Numbered from the stretch's first letter, positions 11,565 through 23,836 are shown. The stretch: 64,000 nucleotides of DNA from Mytilus trossulus (GCF_036588685.1 NC_086374.1:34836886-34900885); one strand, 5' to 3'. Notes: generated from the sequence alone by a model not told the origin. Translations and numbers: made by a program.

Positions 11565-11825
11565 GATGTACAGTAGTTGTCGTTTGTTTATGTAATATAT
11601 ACGTGTTTCTCGTTTTGTTTATATAGATTAGACCGTTGGTTTTCCCGTTTGAATGGTTTTACACTAATAATTTTGGGGCCCTGTATAGCTTGATGTTCGG
11701 TGTGAGCCAAGGCTCCGTGTTGAAGGCCGTACTTTAACCTATAATGGTTTACTTTTTAAATTGTTATTTGGATGAAGAGTTGTCTCATTGGCACTAACAC
11801 CACATCTTCCTATATCTATATAGCA
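11565..11825 (-). mobile_element. R3 dispersed element, fragment
   Basis: Reverse match to the copy at 32205-32880, ending with the signature that reads GATGTGGTGTTAGTGCCAAT on the minus strand. It contains the shared GAAGGCCGTACTTTAACC block. Confidence 0.7.
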
Positions 11826-12134
11826 TGTTCTTGAGAAATTACTGGAAATTAATTAATTTAACGTTTTGTTCACTAAAAAAGTCATGTTTAGATGAGAAAC
11901 GCCGAAATTCATTTTACGCACAGCTTCGCCAGATAAAATGTTTGTTTATCCTGACAAAAAAAAAACATTTTTCATTCTAATTTCAATATTGCAATTACAA
12001 TTAAACCCAAACAAGAGTAGTGAGTAATCAAAGTCAAAATATGTCCGATCTGCCAATTTTTGTATGTCATAATTCAACACGATCGTTTGAAAGTCATGTT
12101 TCTCTACCTCACACAATCCTGTTAGGCACTATAT

Positions 12135-13470
12135 ACGGGGCGCCGAATGGGACTCTCGTGGTTTTGTACTCAAAATTCAATTTTGTACGGACAAAAGTGA
12201 CTTTTGTTAAAAAAAAATGAGTTCAGTTTAACAAAATTTGTATCATACTACAAATTTAAAATTTTGTCATACAAAATTATCTATCAGCGGACAAAAGTCA
12301 CTTTTGTCATGACAAAATTCATTTTTGTTACACAGACTTGACTTTTGTTACCTAATTTGAAAATTGGGCGACAAAAGTAAATTTTGTATTCAAATTAGTT
12401 AAGTTTGGTTTCTGTGAACTAATTTGCATACAAAATCGACTTTTGTTACACAAAATTGACTTTTGTGAGACAAAATTGACTTTTGTGAGACAAAATTGAC
12501 AAAATTGACAAAATTGACTTTTGTCTCAACAAAATTGACAAAATTGACTTTTGTGATTAAAAAAATTGACAAAATTGACTTTAGTGAGACAAAATTGACC
12601 AACGTGAGACAAAATTGACTTTTGTCTCAACAAAATTGACAAAATTGAATTTCGTCTCAACAAAATTGACAAAATTGAATTTTGTCTCAACAAAATTGAT
12701 TTTTGTCTCACAAAAGTCAATTTTGTCTCACGAAAGTCAATTTTGTCTCATAAAATTCAATTTTGTTGTTCAATTTTGTCGACACAAAAATGAATTTTGT
12801 CGTCTCAAAATTGACTTTTGTCTCAACAAAATTGACAAAATTGACTTTTGTCTCAACAAAATTGACAAAATTGACAAAATTGACTTTTGTCTCAAAAAAA
12901 TTGACAAAATTGATTTTTGTCTCAACAAAATTGACAAAATTGACTTTTGTCTCAACAAAATTAACAAAATTTACTTTTGTCTATTTTGTCTCACAAAAGT
13001 CAAGTTTGTCTCACAAAAGTCAATTTTGTCTCACAAAAGTCAATTTTGTCTCACAAAAGTCAATTTTGTCTCACAAAAGTTAATTTTGTCTCACAAAAGT
13101 CAATTTTGTCTCACAAAAGTCAATTTTGTCTCACAAAATTGAATCTTACCTCACACAATTGACTTTTGTGATTTGATTTCCATATCAGGTAACAAAAGTC
13201 AATTTTGTTATATTTGCATACCTTTTAGACAAAATTGACTTTTGTCATGACAAATATGAATTTTGTCTACAAAAATGAACTTTGTCATGACAAAAATGAA
13301 TTTTGTCATGACAAAAATGAATTTCGTCTACACAAATGAATTTTGTCATCACAAAATTGAAGTTCTCACAAAACAAGTATGTAGCACATAGTTTTGTAAG
13401 ACAAAAATGATTTTGTTTTGACAGAATAGAATTTTGTGCAAAACCACAAGAGTCCCATTCGGCGCCCCGT
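12135..13470. mobile_element. Foldback transposon of ACAAAATTGACTTTTGT units
   Basis: A 1.34-kb element. The ends are inverted repeats of about 32 bp starting CGGGGCGCCGAATGGGACTC, with one mismatch within that length. The flanks read ...TATA and TAAT..., compatible with a TA target duplication. The interior is almost wholly short units TTGACTTTTGTGAGACAAAA, in one orientation on the left and the reverse complement (TTTTGTCTCACAAAAGTCAA) on the right. The whole element could fold back on itself. All open frames inside it are repeat artefacts. Confidence 0.85.
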
Positions 13471-14867
13471 AATATAGCGTGAACAGTTTTACTTACACCA
13501 CCCGAATAGTTTTACATTTTTAGGGATGTCATTAAGAAATCAAGATAACAAATTGTGTAAAAATCATATCTTTCCACATTCCAGCAGCCGTAAGAAAACA
13601 TGAAAAGTAAAACAGACTTGTTTATTGAAGTTTGAAATATAGGATGTATTGTAGAGAAATTATTACAAGGTCGTGCTGCATACAAATACTCAGCTATGAT
13701 AGATTCATAAACTTGAAAAGGTACTTTTTACGTCAAACTGTTACTTTTTTTAAAGAGTTATGCGCTACTTATAGTTTTAAAAGTTTTAAGTAAATTTATC
13801 TTTCTCGAAATCTCACATCCACTTCCCGTGGTGAGCAGAAGGGCAGATGACAGAGGGAAGAGGGTAATGTTTGAGTATCTTCCTAGAATGCCAACATTTT
13901 CTATTTTATTTTAACGGGAATAAACCAGCAAAATATGTTTTTTTATCAATTTAAGAAACATGAACTAGATTTAGCTACCTGTATTTACCTATCTGTTTAA
14001 TTAGAATGATTGTTTTGATAAGCATGCACTTTTGTTGTGATAACTACTTGCACCTTTTCCTTGAACGCCAACATAATGTTACAGTTAAATTGTCGGTATA
14101 TCAAAGGATGTTGGCATTCAAGGAAAAAAACAATGTTTGTTTCAAATTCGATAAAAAAAAAATTCTGGTCAGGCAGATGACAAAAAAATATTCCCGATAA
14201 ATAATCCAGTTTTCCCCATGCTTAAAGTGTCAAATATTGAAAGAAAAAAAAATTTGATTGATAGCGTCGAATAACTCAATAAAATTGTTCGCGCGAAAAA
14301 AGAAAACAATTAATTCCGACTCAAAACAAACCATTGAAGTTATATTGGTTGCTCCTTCATGAAAGCAATAATGATGATTTGCAGTACTTTAAAGATACTG
14401 AATTTGTTCGATTACGCAGTTATAAACGTAGTCTGCATCAACGTCCTGAAAAATGATTGTGATGTTTAGGATAACTGCATTTCTATTTTATCTGTTTGTT
14501 TAAAAAGGCATTTCTCTTTCAATGAGTATTTGGCACAGACAAGAGTGACAAAAAGTTCAAACATGTTTGCTGTTGGGCAGTTGATAGACTGGATTTTCGA
14601 CGAACCAACGGTTTCCTACACGTAGGCGGTGCAAATTTCGCATATATATATACGCATACATTCGCATTTACGCAATATTTAAAAAGATGTATTATAACGC
14701 GAGTTGGTGATTTGTTGAAACATATTTGCGTTTAATTCATGAGTTTTGCTTGAAAAAAACCAGTCACGAGTTTGAACCAAGATAAATGACCTAATATTAT
14801 AACACAATGTTGATTGCTGTACCCCTATTTTTGAAATTGTTACCTGGTATTTCTGTTACAGACATAG
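13471..14867. other. No gene recognised
   Basis: AT-rich, no open frame with protein character and no clear repeat. Confidence 0.5.
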
Positions 14868-15050
14868 TCTGTTTGGTTAGTTCACACATTGTTGTCAATG
14901 TTATAAAATTGTAAGCAACTTTCATACACGTGAGAGGTTAAGCTAGCAATAAACTAGGTTTAGTCACGTGCATAAGAAAGTGGCTGCACCAAGTCAGGTA
15001 TATGCCAGTTGTTCTCCATTCTTGTGGTGTTTTGAGATCGGTATTTTTTT
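14868..15050 (+). mobile_element. R5 dispersed element, fragment
   Basis: Shares the AGGTTTAGTC...CCAAGTCAGG...CAGTTGTTCTCCATTC order with the copies at 17640 and 18045. Confidence 0.55.
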
Positions 15051-15119
15051 TATTCAACTCTTTGACACACCTTCATAAAGTGTTGGATTATCATACACCG
15101 GCAAGCCGACCTATTTAAA

Positions 15120-15765
15120 GCCTCACTAAATATTATGCTTATAAACACATTTATTCTAAAATTAGTTGTTGGCATGATACGGGTTATGTTCTTCTCATTT
15201 TTTTTTTTATAAATGGTATGATTCTACACCTCTTACCTGAGGGATTGTACTTGATTTTCATATGATGAAGACATAATCTTTCAATCAGTTTACTTGAGAC
15301 CAGGAGCTGACATGTCAGAAACTGCTAGTAGTCCTTTGTTAATATATGTATAATTGTAATTTTGTTTAGTTTCTTTTGTTACCTTTTCTGGCATCGGACT
15401 CGGACTTCTTTTGAACTGAGTTTTGCTGTGCGTATATATTATGTGTTTTTTTTAGTCTACATGGGCTAGGGGTATAGGGGAGTGTTGAGATCTCGCAAAA
15501 CATGTTTAACCCTAAGACAGGAGCCTCTGGACTTTGTACGGATTTTTTTAAAATTTTAGTTCATTTATTTATTATTATGGAGTTTAGTGTGACGTCCATT
15601 TTCACTGAATTAGCACACAATTTTATTTAGGGGCCAGAAGAGGACCATCTCCGAGTGCGGTATTCTCTTGCTACGTTGACGACTCATTGGTGGCCTTCGG
15701 CTTTTTTCTGCTCTTTGGTCGAGTTGTTGTCTCTTTGACATATTCCTCATTACCATTCTCAATTT
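15120..15765 (-). mobile_element. R2 dispersed element
   Basis: A reverse copy of the element at 54435-55190. It includes the TTGGCATGATACGGGTTATG block at one end and GAGTTGTTGTCTCTTTGACA...CATTCTCAATTTT at the other. Non-coding. Confidence 0.7.
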
Positions 15766-17639
15766 TATAATTGTAATATATTATAATATTGGACTTAAAA
15801 GTTTCTTCAAAAAGCATAACTCATATGATTTAGAGAAAATATCATAAAGGTTCAGTGTTCATTCTATGTGTGTAAATGAAGCCATGAGATATAGGTCAAC
15901 GTATTTTCACGTCAGACAAACTTCTTCGTGCTATTACTTTCAAATTCAGTCTAGTATTATCTGTTCAAAAACCTTGCGGAATGCCCACCGATAAGTGAAA
16001 TTTCTAAATCTTGAAATTCGATTTACTAAATGTTTGTTTTGTATGGACTACAAGAAGACATGAGTGCGACTCGCCAACCGATTTCTTAGTCTATTTCTAA
16101 AGAAACTTACATTTGGAACTAAAACAACCTTATCAAAATACAGACCCCGTGTTCTTCCTTCATAAAAGCGACAAAAATATGTGTGTTTAACTTGGTGACC
16201 TAATGATCAAAGTTTGGTGCAGACTCTCACCAAAGCACATGCATTATTCGATTTAAAACAAAGAAAAGAAGCTTCTATTTGCATGTATCTAATTCCTGAA
16301 ATCTGTATAAATATCGACTGGAAAAGAAAGAACTTGGTGTATTGATCGACGACGCAAAATCCTTGCATGCGTGGACATTGACAATAACAAATCAAAGGTA
16401 CTCTGATCTCCATCTAGAGGACACTCCGATGCGCTCTTAATTTATATTTCCAACTTGTTTTTAATTTATTCGCCAAATTATCAATACCTTTAATTACAAC
16501 TTTTCGATTTAATTAAAACTTTCTTAGCTTTTGAATTACAAGTATTAACCCAATCATATACATTATAACGTTATTTTTGGTCTATATTTGTAATAATTTG
16601 AGCAACACGACGGGGTCACATGTGGAGCATGTATATTTGCAGTGTTTTAAATCATCTACAAGAATAAACTTGTTGAAAGTCACAAGTGATGGCCAAAATA
16701 TATCACGAAACTATTACAATATTTTATTTTACGAGACGATTTTAATTTTGAAATTATAAATTTGCCCCACCTTAGTAGCAATATACCAACTTCACCTGCA
16801 TATAGAATATACATTTCCCAGTTTATTCGATATTCAAGAGCTTGCAGCTCCAACTCAGACTTTGTAAAACGTCACCATTGTCTGAGCAGAAAGTTTATGA
16901 ACCAGGGTATCTCAAAGAACATCTCGTAATTTTCCTAAAAATGTTCATCGGAAGGTATCAAGACCTATAATATTCCGTATCAACTTCACAAATAATACAC
17001 GATACTGCGTACTGACGTTGTTTATCATCTAAATCACGTGTTATATTGTTCGTCCATTTGTCTTTGTTCTATTATCATCATTTCTTTTACTGTTTGGATT
17101 GTTTTCTGTGATATCCATGTGACGTGGCTCGGTACTTATTCATCACGTCAATGTGTTTGTATTATCTTTTTTTTTTGCTGGTGTGTTTTGTATATGCGAC
17201 TTTTAGTTTTTCTTTGGTTCTTATAACGTGACTCTGTACTTTAAAAGATCCCGTCATTATGTTATTCTTCTATTAAATGTCATTATGTTCTAGTTCTATT
17301 ATGAATTAGAAAGTACGTTGAACGACAACCGACAAAATTATTTTAATCGAGTAGTGGTATGAACCATTTTTGGATTCTTAGAAATTCTACAGAACTTTTG
17401 TACAATTTTAAATCTCAATTCATTTCTGAAAATTAACTCTTGTAACACACTTTTGATTTTTAAACCGGTACGCCAATATTTCCAATGTGAAATTATGAAA
17501 TTGCTTTGTGTAAACATTGAACGACAAAATTTCTTCCTATGTGACGTATTAATTTTCTGAGGTCAGACACAACGAATGTGTTTTTAATTTGAACGATGAT
17601 TGTGTGCTTTTTTTTTTTTTATAAAATTGTTTGTTTTAA
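15766..17639. other. No gene recognised; one Penelope-like terminal-repeat relic
   Basis: At 16590-16640 a short stretch (GAGCAACACGACGGGGTCACATGTGGAGCATG in two halves) resembles the terminal repeat at 18311. A 68-residue minus-strand frame at 16207-16413 was considered and rejected. The rest is unassigned AT-rich sequence. Confidence 0.45.
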
Positions 17640-17945
17640 GATTGTTATGCAGTGATAACTGCTGTACTCATATTTTGACCATTTTATTTATCATGTCTGT
17701 TTTGTTCACGCATCGTTGTAAATATAACGGAATTTGATGAGACTGTTGTAAAAGTAAGAGGTTAAGCGCTATAAAACCAGGTTTAATCCACCATTATCCA
17801 CATCTGAAAATGCCTATACCAAGTCAGGAATATGACAGTTGTTGTCCATTCGTTTGATTTGTTTTGTCATTTGATTTTGCCATGTGATTGAACTTTCCGA
17901 TTGAATTTTCCTCTGAGTTCATTTTTTTTTGTGTGATTTTGCTTT
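17640..17945 (+). mobile_element. R5 dispersed element
   Basis: Block order: AACCAGGTTTAATCCACC, CCAAGTCAGGAATATGACAG, TTGTCCATTCG, TTTCCGATTGAATTTTCC. The best preserved R5 copy in the window. Confidence 0.6.
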
Positions 17946-18044
17946 TTAAGGAAAATACATGTATATAACTATATTTACCTGGATTTCGAAACATCGTTCA
18001 ATTTCCAAGGTACGCTTTTTTTTTTTTTTTAAGAACTTGCTTGA

Positions 18045-18235
18045 TATTAAAAACAGTATAAACAGTATTTTACGCTAGCTCAATCAAAGTATTGAACCAG
18101 GCTCAATCCAACATTTTCCATTTAAGGAAATACCTGTTCCAAGTCAGTAATATGACAGTTATTTTACTTCGTTTGATGTTTTGAGCTTTTGATAAAGGAC
18201 TTTCCGATTTGATCTTTCATTGTTTTGCTACTTAT
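18045..18235 (+). mobile_element. R5 dispersed element, second adjacent copy
   Basis: Repeats the same blocks (GAACCAGGCTCAATCCAAC, CCAAGTCAGTAATATGACAG) about 300 bp after the previous copy. Confidence 0.55.
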
Positions 18236-18310
18236 TTTTCAGTCACATTACCAAACATTTGTCGAATGTTTATAGTCTATTTTTCAACTGAAAATTGCAA
18301 CATATTATTA

Positions 18311-18571
18311 GACTATTTACCGGATTTGTAATCACATAAGCAACACGACGGGTGCCGCATGTGGAGCGGGATCTGCTTACCCTTCCGGAGCACCTGAGAT
18401 CACCCCTAGTTTTTTGTGGGGTTCGTGTTGTTTATTCTTTAGTTTTGTATGTTGTGTCATGTGTACTATTGTTTTTCTGTTTGTCTTTTTCATTTTTAGC
18501 CATGGCGTTGTCAGTTTGTTTTAGATTTACGAGTTTGACTGTCCCATTGGTATCTTTCGTCCCTCTTTTAT
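18311..18571 (+). repeat. Left terminal direct repeat of the Penelope-like element
   Basis: Begins GACTATTTACCGGATTTG and ends TCGTCCCTCTTTTAT. It pairs with 21688-21948 at equal length. The 113-aa frame across it is not a gene. Confidence 0.85.
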
Positions 18572-18716
18572 TACCACTGGGTCGATGTCTCTGCTGGTGT
18601 CCCCGAGGACATCATCCGCCCAGTAGCAAAACTACAATTGCAGGAACTCACGAAGAACTAACAGGAAACTGGCTCGGACGTCGCCCAGTATAAAAAGGTC
18701 CGAAACAGACGACACC

Positions 18717-19105
18717 ATGGACACGGTGTCGTCTGATACGGCAGGTGTCCCCTCATCAACAGACATGACAAATATCCCAAACACGATTCATTCAGATCAT
18801 CGTCCTAGTGACAACAGCAATATTACACATATACAGCCTTGTTCAGTTCTCCTTAAAGACATTTTGGTTTTTGATGACACAGTACAACACTGTCGCATTT
18901 CAAAATGTGAGACCAAAGGCTTCAAAACTTTGCGGATTGGTATACGTCGGTGAAACGAAAGGAAGGCTAAACAAACGTATGTGCGGTCATAGATCAGACA
19001 TTAACCTCAATGCTAACGACATTCTATACCAGCATTTCAATCAGCCCGATCATTCCATCGTTTCTATGACAGTTCGAATTATCGAAAAAATATACCATAG
19101 CTCGA
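18717..19105 (+). pseudogene. GIY-YIG endonuclease segment of Penelope-like element, deleted and interrupted
   Basis: Starts MDTVSSDTAGVPSS, the same N-terminus as the intact segment at 25041. After ...FKTL it jumps, through a deletion of about 130 bp bounded by similar sequence, straight to GLVYVGETKGRLNKRM, the GIY-YIG core. The upstream CxxC-bearing region (KGCKTCAIL in the other copy) is lost and the frame shifts. An R1 element then interrupts it. The domain nicks DNA for target-primed reverse transcription. Confidence 0.75.
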
Positions 19106-19244
19106 TCAATGGTCCTCAATGCTCTTCAACTTTGTATTTGTTTGGCTTTCAAACTATTTTGATCTGAGCGTCACTGATGAGTCTTATGTAGACGAAACGC
19201 GCGTCTGGCGTATAAAATTATAATCCTGGTACTTTTGATAACTA
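19106..19244 (+). mobile_element. R1 retrozyme-like element inserted in Penelope-like element
   Basis: 139 bp, flanked by TCGA at 19102-19105 and 19245-19248. The uninterrupted counterpart at 25551-25560 shows the empty site. The 5' end is truncated; the 3' end is the usual GGTACTTTTGATAACTA. Confidence 0.8.
19168..19211 (+). ncRNA. Hammerhead ribozyme, core intact
   Basis: Stem I GCGTCA / TGGCGT (6 pairs including wobbles), core CTGATGA, stem II GTC-TTATGTA-GAC, GAAA, then the palindromic ACGCGCGT region and cleavage triplet GTC at 19203-19205. All nucleotides I know as essential are present. Stem III is only 1-2 pairs within one molecule, so a dimeric form is more plausible. Confidence 0.75.
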
Positions 19245-19307
19245 TCGAACAATCCTAATCTTTCAACGACTCTCCGTAGACAAAAAGAAGACTAATGGAT
19301 TAGACAA

Positions 19308-21644
19308 TTGAGAACTGCAACACCGTATGGATGCAATGACAAAATTGATGGTATAGGTATTCTATCTAGTCCATCGTGTAACTCGGTGAATGTGATGAAT
19401 ATTTTCAACTCGACTCCTCGACGTAGACGTAGTCATGGCCATCGTCATTATACATCACCCTCTCTGCATGATGTCTCTATTAATGACTTGCTGCCATGCA
19501 TACAAAAACCGTTAGGTATTCATCACATTCGCACGAAACTTTATTTATTACCCCTTTCAAAACTTCATTCTCTGTTCAATTTATGTTTGGAATCCACTGT
19601 TACAAACCCTCATTCAAACCAATACAAACTACAAGCTATAAATTTGGATATTGCTAGTCACAGACTTTTCAAGCCAGTTCGCATTGGAAAAGATGAAAAA
19701 GAGAAAAGATCTTTTCTAAATATTTCCTTTGCCAACAAAGGTCTCGATGGCGTCAACCTAGGCAATATCCTTCATCATAAATTAGTTGAATCGAAAATAC
19801 CTCCTTATTTCAAAGACCAGTCTGTACCAATAATTTCTTATACCTATACCAAACCTATTGCAACTAAAATTTTCAATTACAAACGCGTTTTGCAGGATCT
19901 CGATATTGACGACTTCAAGTCTAAACCTCCTGATTGCACTTGTGCTAGTTCCCAATTCACATATAATCCTTCTGGCCACGTTATTACCGGTGACCTTAAC
20001 ATTGTTAATATCACTTTTCTACGAAACGTGTTATCGAAAGGTCCGAAATATCGTGAGCCTAAATCCATCAATTGGAAATTTAACTTTAAAATTTTGATGG
20101 ATTCAGTCGAGGATTATGCCAGGCAATGGGCTAAGCGCGAGAAGGAAGACGTAGACACTCTATCCGAATGGATTAAGGCAGTGAGGTCGTTAATACAAAT
20201 CAGAATTAGGAAACTGAATGGGTCCATCAAGGCCCATGCTACGTCAATCTTCAAAGATCCAAATGTTGCTAAACACCTATCTGACCTCCATGATAAATAT
20301 GTTGTTGTCCCCGCAGACATAGCCCCAAATAACATCGTTTTTGTCTGTAAAAGTCATTACATTAATTGCTTGATAAACGAATTAGGTATAGACAATTCAC
20401 TTGGAAACCCAACATATACCCCACGACAATTACCAAAGAGGAAATCCTGGATAATCAGGTCTGTTCTTTGTTCCTTTGGTATTTCAACCAAAGATGAAGA
20501 ACTGGATCTTCCATCACTGTATTGGATACCGAAACTACATAAGTGTCCTTACAAACAACGGCATATTGCTGGGTCTTCCAAGTGCTCCACGAAACCCCTT
20601 TCTAAAATATTAACATCTTTTTTATCAGCAATCAAAGACGGGCTTCAAATTTATTGTGAAACTTCCTATTCTAGAGGTGGTGTGAATCAGATGTGGATAC
20701 TTAAAAATTCCAAAGATCTTTTAGAGTACATACAATCTAACTCTCTTTCATCTTGTAACAGTATTAAAACATTTGACTTTTCTACTCTTTACACAAGTAT
20801 TCCACATTCCAAACTAAAAGACAAATTAAAAGAGTTGGTATTACTTTGCTTTATAAAAAAGAATGGCCAACGTAGATACTAGTATCTTGTCTTAGGGAGG
20901 GATAAATCCTACTTTGTAAAGAATCATTCTGATTCAAACAAAAAGTTCTCTGAAACCGATATTATCAAGATGCTTGATTTCTTGATTGACAACATATTTG
21001 TTACGTTCGGAGGACGTGTTTTTCAACAGACTGTCGGCATCTCAATGGGAACAAACTGTGCCCCTCTACTTGCTGACTTGTTTCAATATTATTATGAGGC
21101 TGACTTCATGCAGGAACTTCTTAGGAAGAAAGATAAGAAGTTAGCAATATCCTTTAACTCTACTGTCCGCTATATAGATGACGTTCTTTCACTAAACAAT
21201 TCAAAATTTGGTGACTATGTGGATCGCATCTATCCCATCGAATTGGAGATAAAGGATACTACAGATACAGTTAAGTCGGCTTCATATCTTGACTTACATC
21301 TAGAAATTGACAATGAGGGTCGGTTGAAGACAAAACTTTCCGTCAAAAGAGATGATTTCAGCTTTCCAATTGTGAACTTTCCATTTCTAAGTAGCAACAT
21401 TCCAGCAGCACCTGCATACGGGGTATATATCTCCCAATTGATACGATATTCCCGTGCTTACATTTCCTATCATGATTTTCTTGATAGAGGGTTACTGCTC
21501 ACAAAGAAGCTATTAAACCAAGAGTTCCAAATGGTGAAGTTGAAATCATCTCTTCGTAAATTTTACGGACGTCATCACGAGTTGGTTGACCGTTATGGAA
21601 TAACCGCTTCACAAATGATATCGGATATGTTCCTTACGTCGTAA
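19308..21644 (+). pseudogene. Reverse transcriptase of Penelope-like element, two in-frame stops
   Basis: One continuous frame from the nuclease linker (TLRRQKED, stop TAA at 19291-19293) through WIRQLRTATPYG to SQMISDMFLTS, broken only by that TAA and a TAG at 20880-20882. RT motif A is KTFDFSTLYTSIP (near 20775), motif B is GISMGTNCAPLLADL (near 21040) and motif C is RYIDDVLSL (21168-21194). A region typical of Penelope-like RTs (LPSLYWIPKLHK) precedes motif A. The frame has no AUG at its apparent start because it continues from the nuclease. Catalytic residues survive, so inactivation looks recent. Confidence 0.85.
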
Positions 21645-21687
21645 CTACAATCCCCTTCCCTTTCATGAAAATGACCTACCGAATTAA

Positions 21688-21948
21688 GACTATTTACCGG
21701 ATTTGTAATCACATAAGCAACACGACGGGTGCCGCATGTGGAGCAGGATCTGCTTACCCTTTCAGAGCACCTGAGATCACCCCTAGTTTTTGGTGGGGTT
21801 CGTGTTGTTTATTCTTTAGTTTTCTATGTTGTGTCATGTATACTATTGTTTTTCTGTTTGTCTTTTTCATTTTTAGCCATGGCGTTGTCAGTTTGTTTTA
21901 GATTTACGAGTTTGACTGTCCCTTTGGTATCTTTCGTCCCTCTTTTAT
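21688..21948 (+). repeat. Right terminal direct repeat of the Penelope-like element
   Basis: 261 bp, about 97% identical by eye to 18311-18571. Open frames inside it are repeat artefacts. Confidence 0.85.
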
Positions 21949-22282
21949 GACCTGTTTTAATGTGTGCAAGATGCACAACATTTTACTGTGTATTGTACAC
22001 TTAAATAAAAAGTATTCTTCCCCAATGGTTGCCTAAATTTGTGCAAATGTACTTAAAAATAGAGATGCTTTTTAATATATTTTTTACTTGGAATTTTCAC
22101 CTTGATCCTTTTAAGTATCATTACCTGAAATAGATTGATTAACCATAAAGATACTGTCATATTTTATTTTACATAAACACTATGCAATAATTCAATGTAC
22201 GTTGTGGTTTTTTTTTGCTGATTTTGTGCTTCCAATGCGATGTTTAGGTTTTTCATTCACCAGACACACTGATTGGTTTAAG

Positions 22283-22366
22283 TAGTTATCAAAGGTACCA
22301 GGATTATAATTCAATACGCCAGACGCACGTTTCGTCTACATAAGACTCATCAGTAACGCTCAGATA
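22283..22366 (-). mobile_element. R1 retrozyme-like element, short 5'-truncated copy
   Basis: Holds the constant sense 3' end and the ribozyme only. It is cut just upstream of the ribozyme and abuts R4 at 22372. Confidence 0.7.
22316..22359 (-). ncRNA. Hammerhead ribozyme, stem III palindrome broken
   Basis: CTGATGA, GTC-TTATGTA-GAC and GAAA are intact. Stem I reads GCGTTA / TGGCGT, and stem III reads ACGTGCGT, no longer self-complementary. Confidence 0.6.
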
Positions 22367-22371
22367 TAAAT

Positions 22372-23410
22372 AAAGGCAACTCATAAATCCATGGACAAAA
22401 AACAAAACGGGGTAACAAACCAAAACCGAGCGAAACGCATTAAATATAAGAGGAGAACAACGACACAACACCGAAACGCAACACACACAGAAACGGACCA
22501 AGCATCAGACAAAACACCACGAGAATAACAAATATAACATGAAAACCAAATACATATATTTGGGATAGACAAGTACCGTGCCACGTCTTATCTCAAAAAT
22601 AAGAGAAAACACAAACGACACAACGTTAAAATGCTACACACAGAGAAACGAACAATAATATAACAATGACCATCTTCCTGACTTGGTACAGGACACTTTT
22701 AAAGGGAATAAAAGTGGTGGGTTGAACCTGGTTTTATGGCATGCCAAACCTCGCACTTTAATGGCAAAGTTAAATATAACATTGACATGACAACATAATA
22801 TTACAGGACTACAATACAAATAAATAGGAGAACATATTAGACAAAGAAAAACATGATTAATAGATAACAAAAAGCATCAGGTTTAAAATTCAATACGCCA
22901 AAAACGCGCCTTGTCCACACAAGACTCACCAGTGACGCCCAGATATAAAAGATCGAAAGTGAAAAAAGTACAAAGTTGTACAGCACTGAAGATCAAAAGT
23001 TGAAAAGGTTTCGCCAAATACGGCATTGTTTTTATTCCCGGGATAAGAACATTCTTATTATATAGAACAATTCATGCTATTGCAAACAGTAAATTTTATC
23101 AAATGAGTATGAAAGAGATATACACAAAGAAACTGAAGTATTAACTAATTACAGAAAACTAAACCTGAATACATAACGCCTAGATATAAAAGATCGAACG
23201 TGAAAAAGGTAATAAGTTGTACAGCACTGAAGATCAAAAGTTGAAAAGGTTTTGACAAATACGGCATTGTTTTTATGCACGGGATAAGAACATCCTTATT
23301 ATATAGAACACTTAATGCTATTGCAAACAGTAAATTTTAACAAATGAATATGAAAGAGATATACATAATGAAACTGAAGTATTAACTAATTACAGAAAAC
23401 AAAACCCGAG
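22372..23410 (+). mobile_element. R4 dispersed element, second long copy
   Basis: Collinear with 6059-7115, including both internal tandem units and the ribozyme relic with the same two core changes. Confidence 0.75.
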
Positions 23411-23836
23411 TTATAAAAAAGTTATAAAGCCAAACAAGTACAAAGTTGAGTGTATACTGAATTGATGTTCGTATATCATTCTGAATTGGTTTTAAGGATA
23501 CCGTAAAATGACGTTAGTATATATGCAAAATTAATTGAAAGTAAGCTGAGTTGTAATGTAGAATACAAGTATAGTGACATCATTTTAGGATATACAAAAA
23601 ATCGATAAACATGACTTTGAACCCTCAGCATTACACTGCGTAAAAACTTGTTTATCACCTATTACACATTTTTATGACGCTATATTTTTTACGTATTAAC
23701 TCGAAGTCATTTAGATCGCAAGTATAAAACAAATATTTATATTAGTCTCAGGGGTAAAAATGTAACAGCATGTATCATTGTACACAAACCTTGACATAGT
23801 ATGCTTATTGACACGACTGACACTTAGGAAATAACT

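Larger units (their letters stand above)
18311..22010 (+). mobile_element. Penelope-like retroelement with GIY-YIG upstream of RT
   Basis: Order of parts: terminal repeat 18311-18571, GIY-YIG nuclease segment, reverse transcriptase, terminal repeat 21688-21948, then a short tail with AATAAA near 22003. The two 261-bp repeats are direct and differ at roughly seven sites, which suggests fairly recent insertion. The nuclease lies 5' of the RT. This permuted order is reported for the Naiad/Chlamys group of Penelope-like elements and differs from classical Penelope. This copy is dead: a deletion and an R1 insertion break the nuclease, and the RT frame has two stops. Confidence 0.8.

Noticed and set aside
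12399-13162. Several open frames up to 175 codons on both strands
   Set aside because: All are translations of the short inverted satellite in the foldback element.
16207-16413. Minus-strand frame with CYCQCPRMQGFC that recalls the TIMP CxC start
   Set aside because: No signal peptide, no matching downstream exons and no splice pattern like the two TIMP-like copies.
18352-18693. 113-codon hydrophobic frame resembling a membrane protein
   Set aside because: It lies in the Penelope-like terminal repeat and recurs in the right-hand repeat; no gene context.
20880-20882. Possible stop-codon recoding in the Penelope-like RT
   Set aside because: The stops are TAG and TAA, not TGA, and other lesions are present, so simple inactivation fits better.
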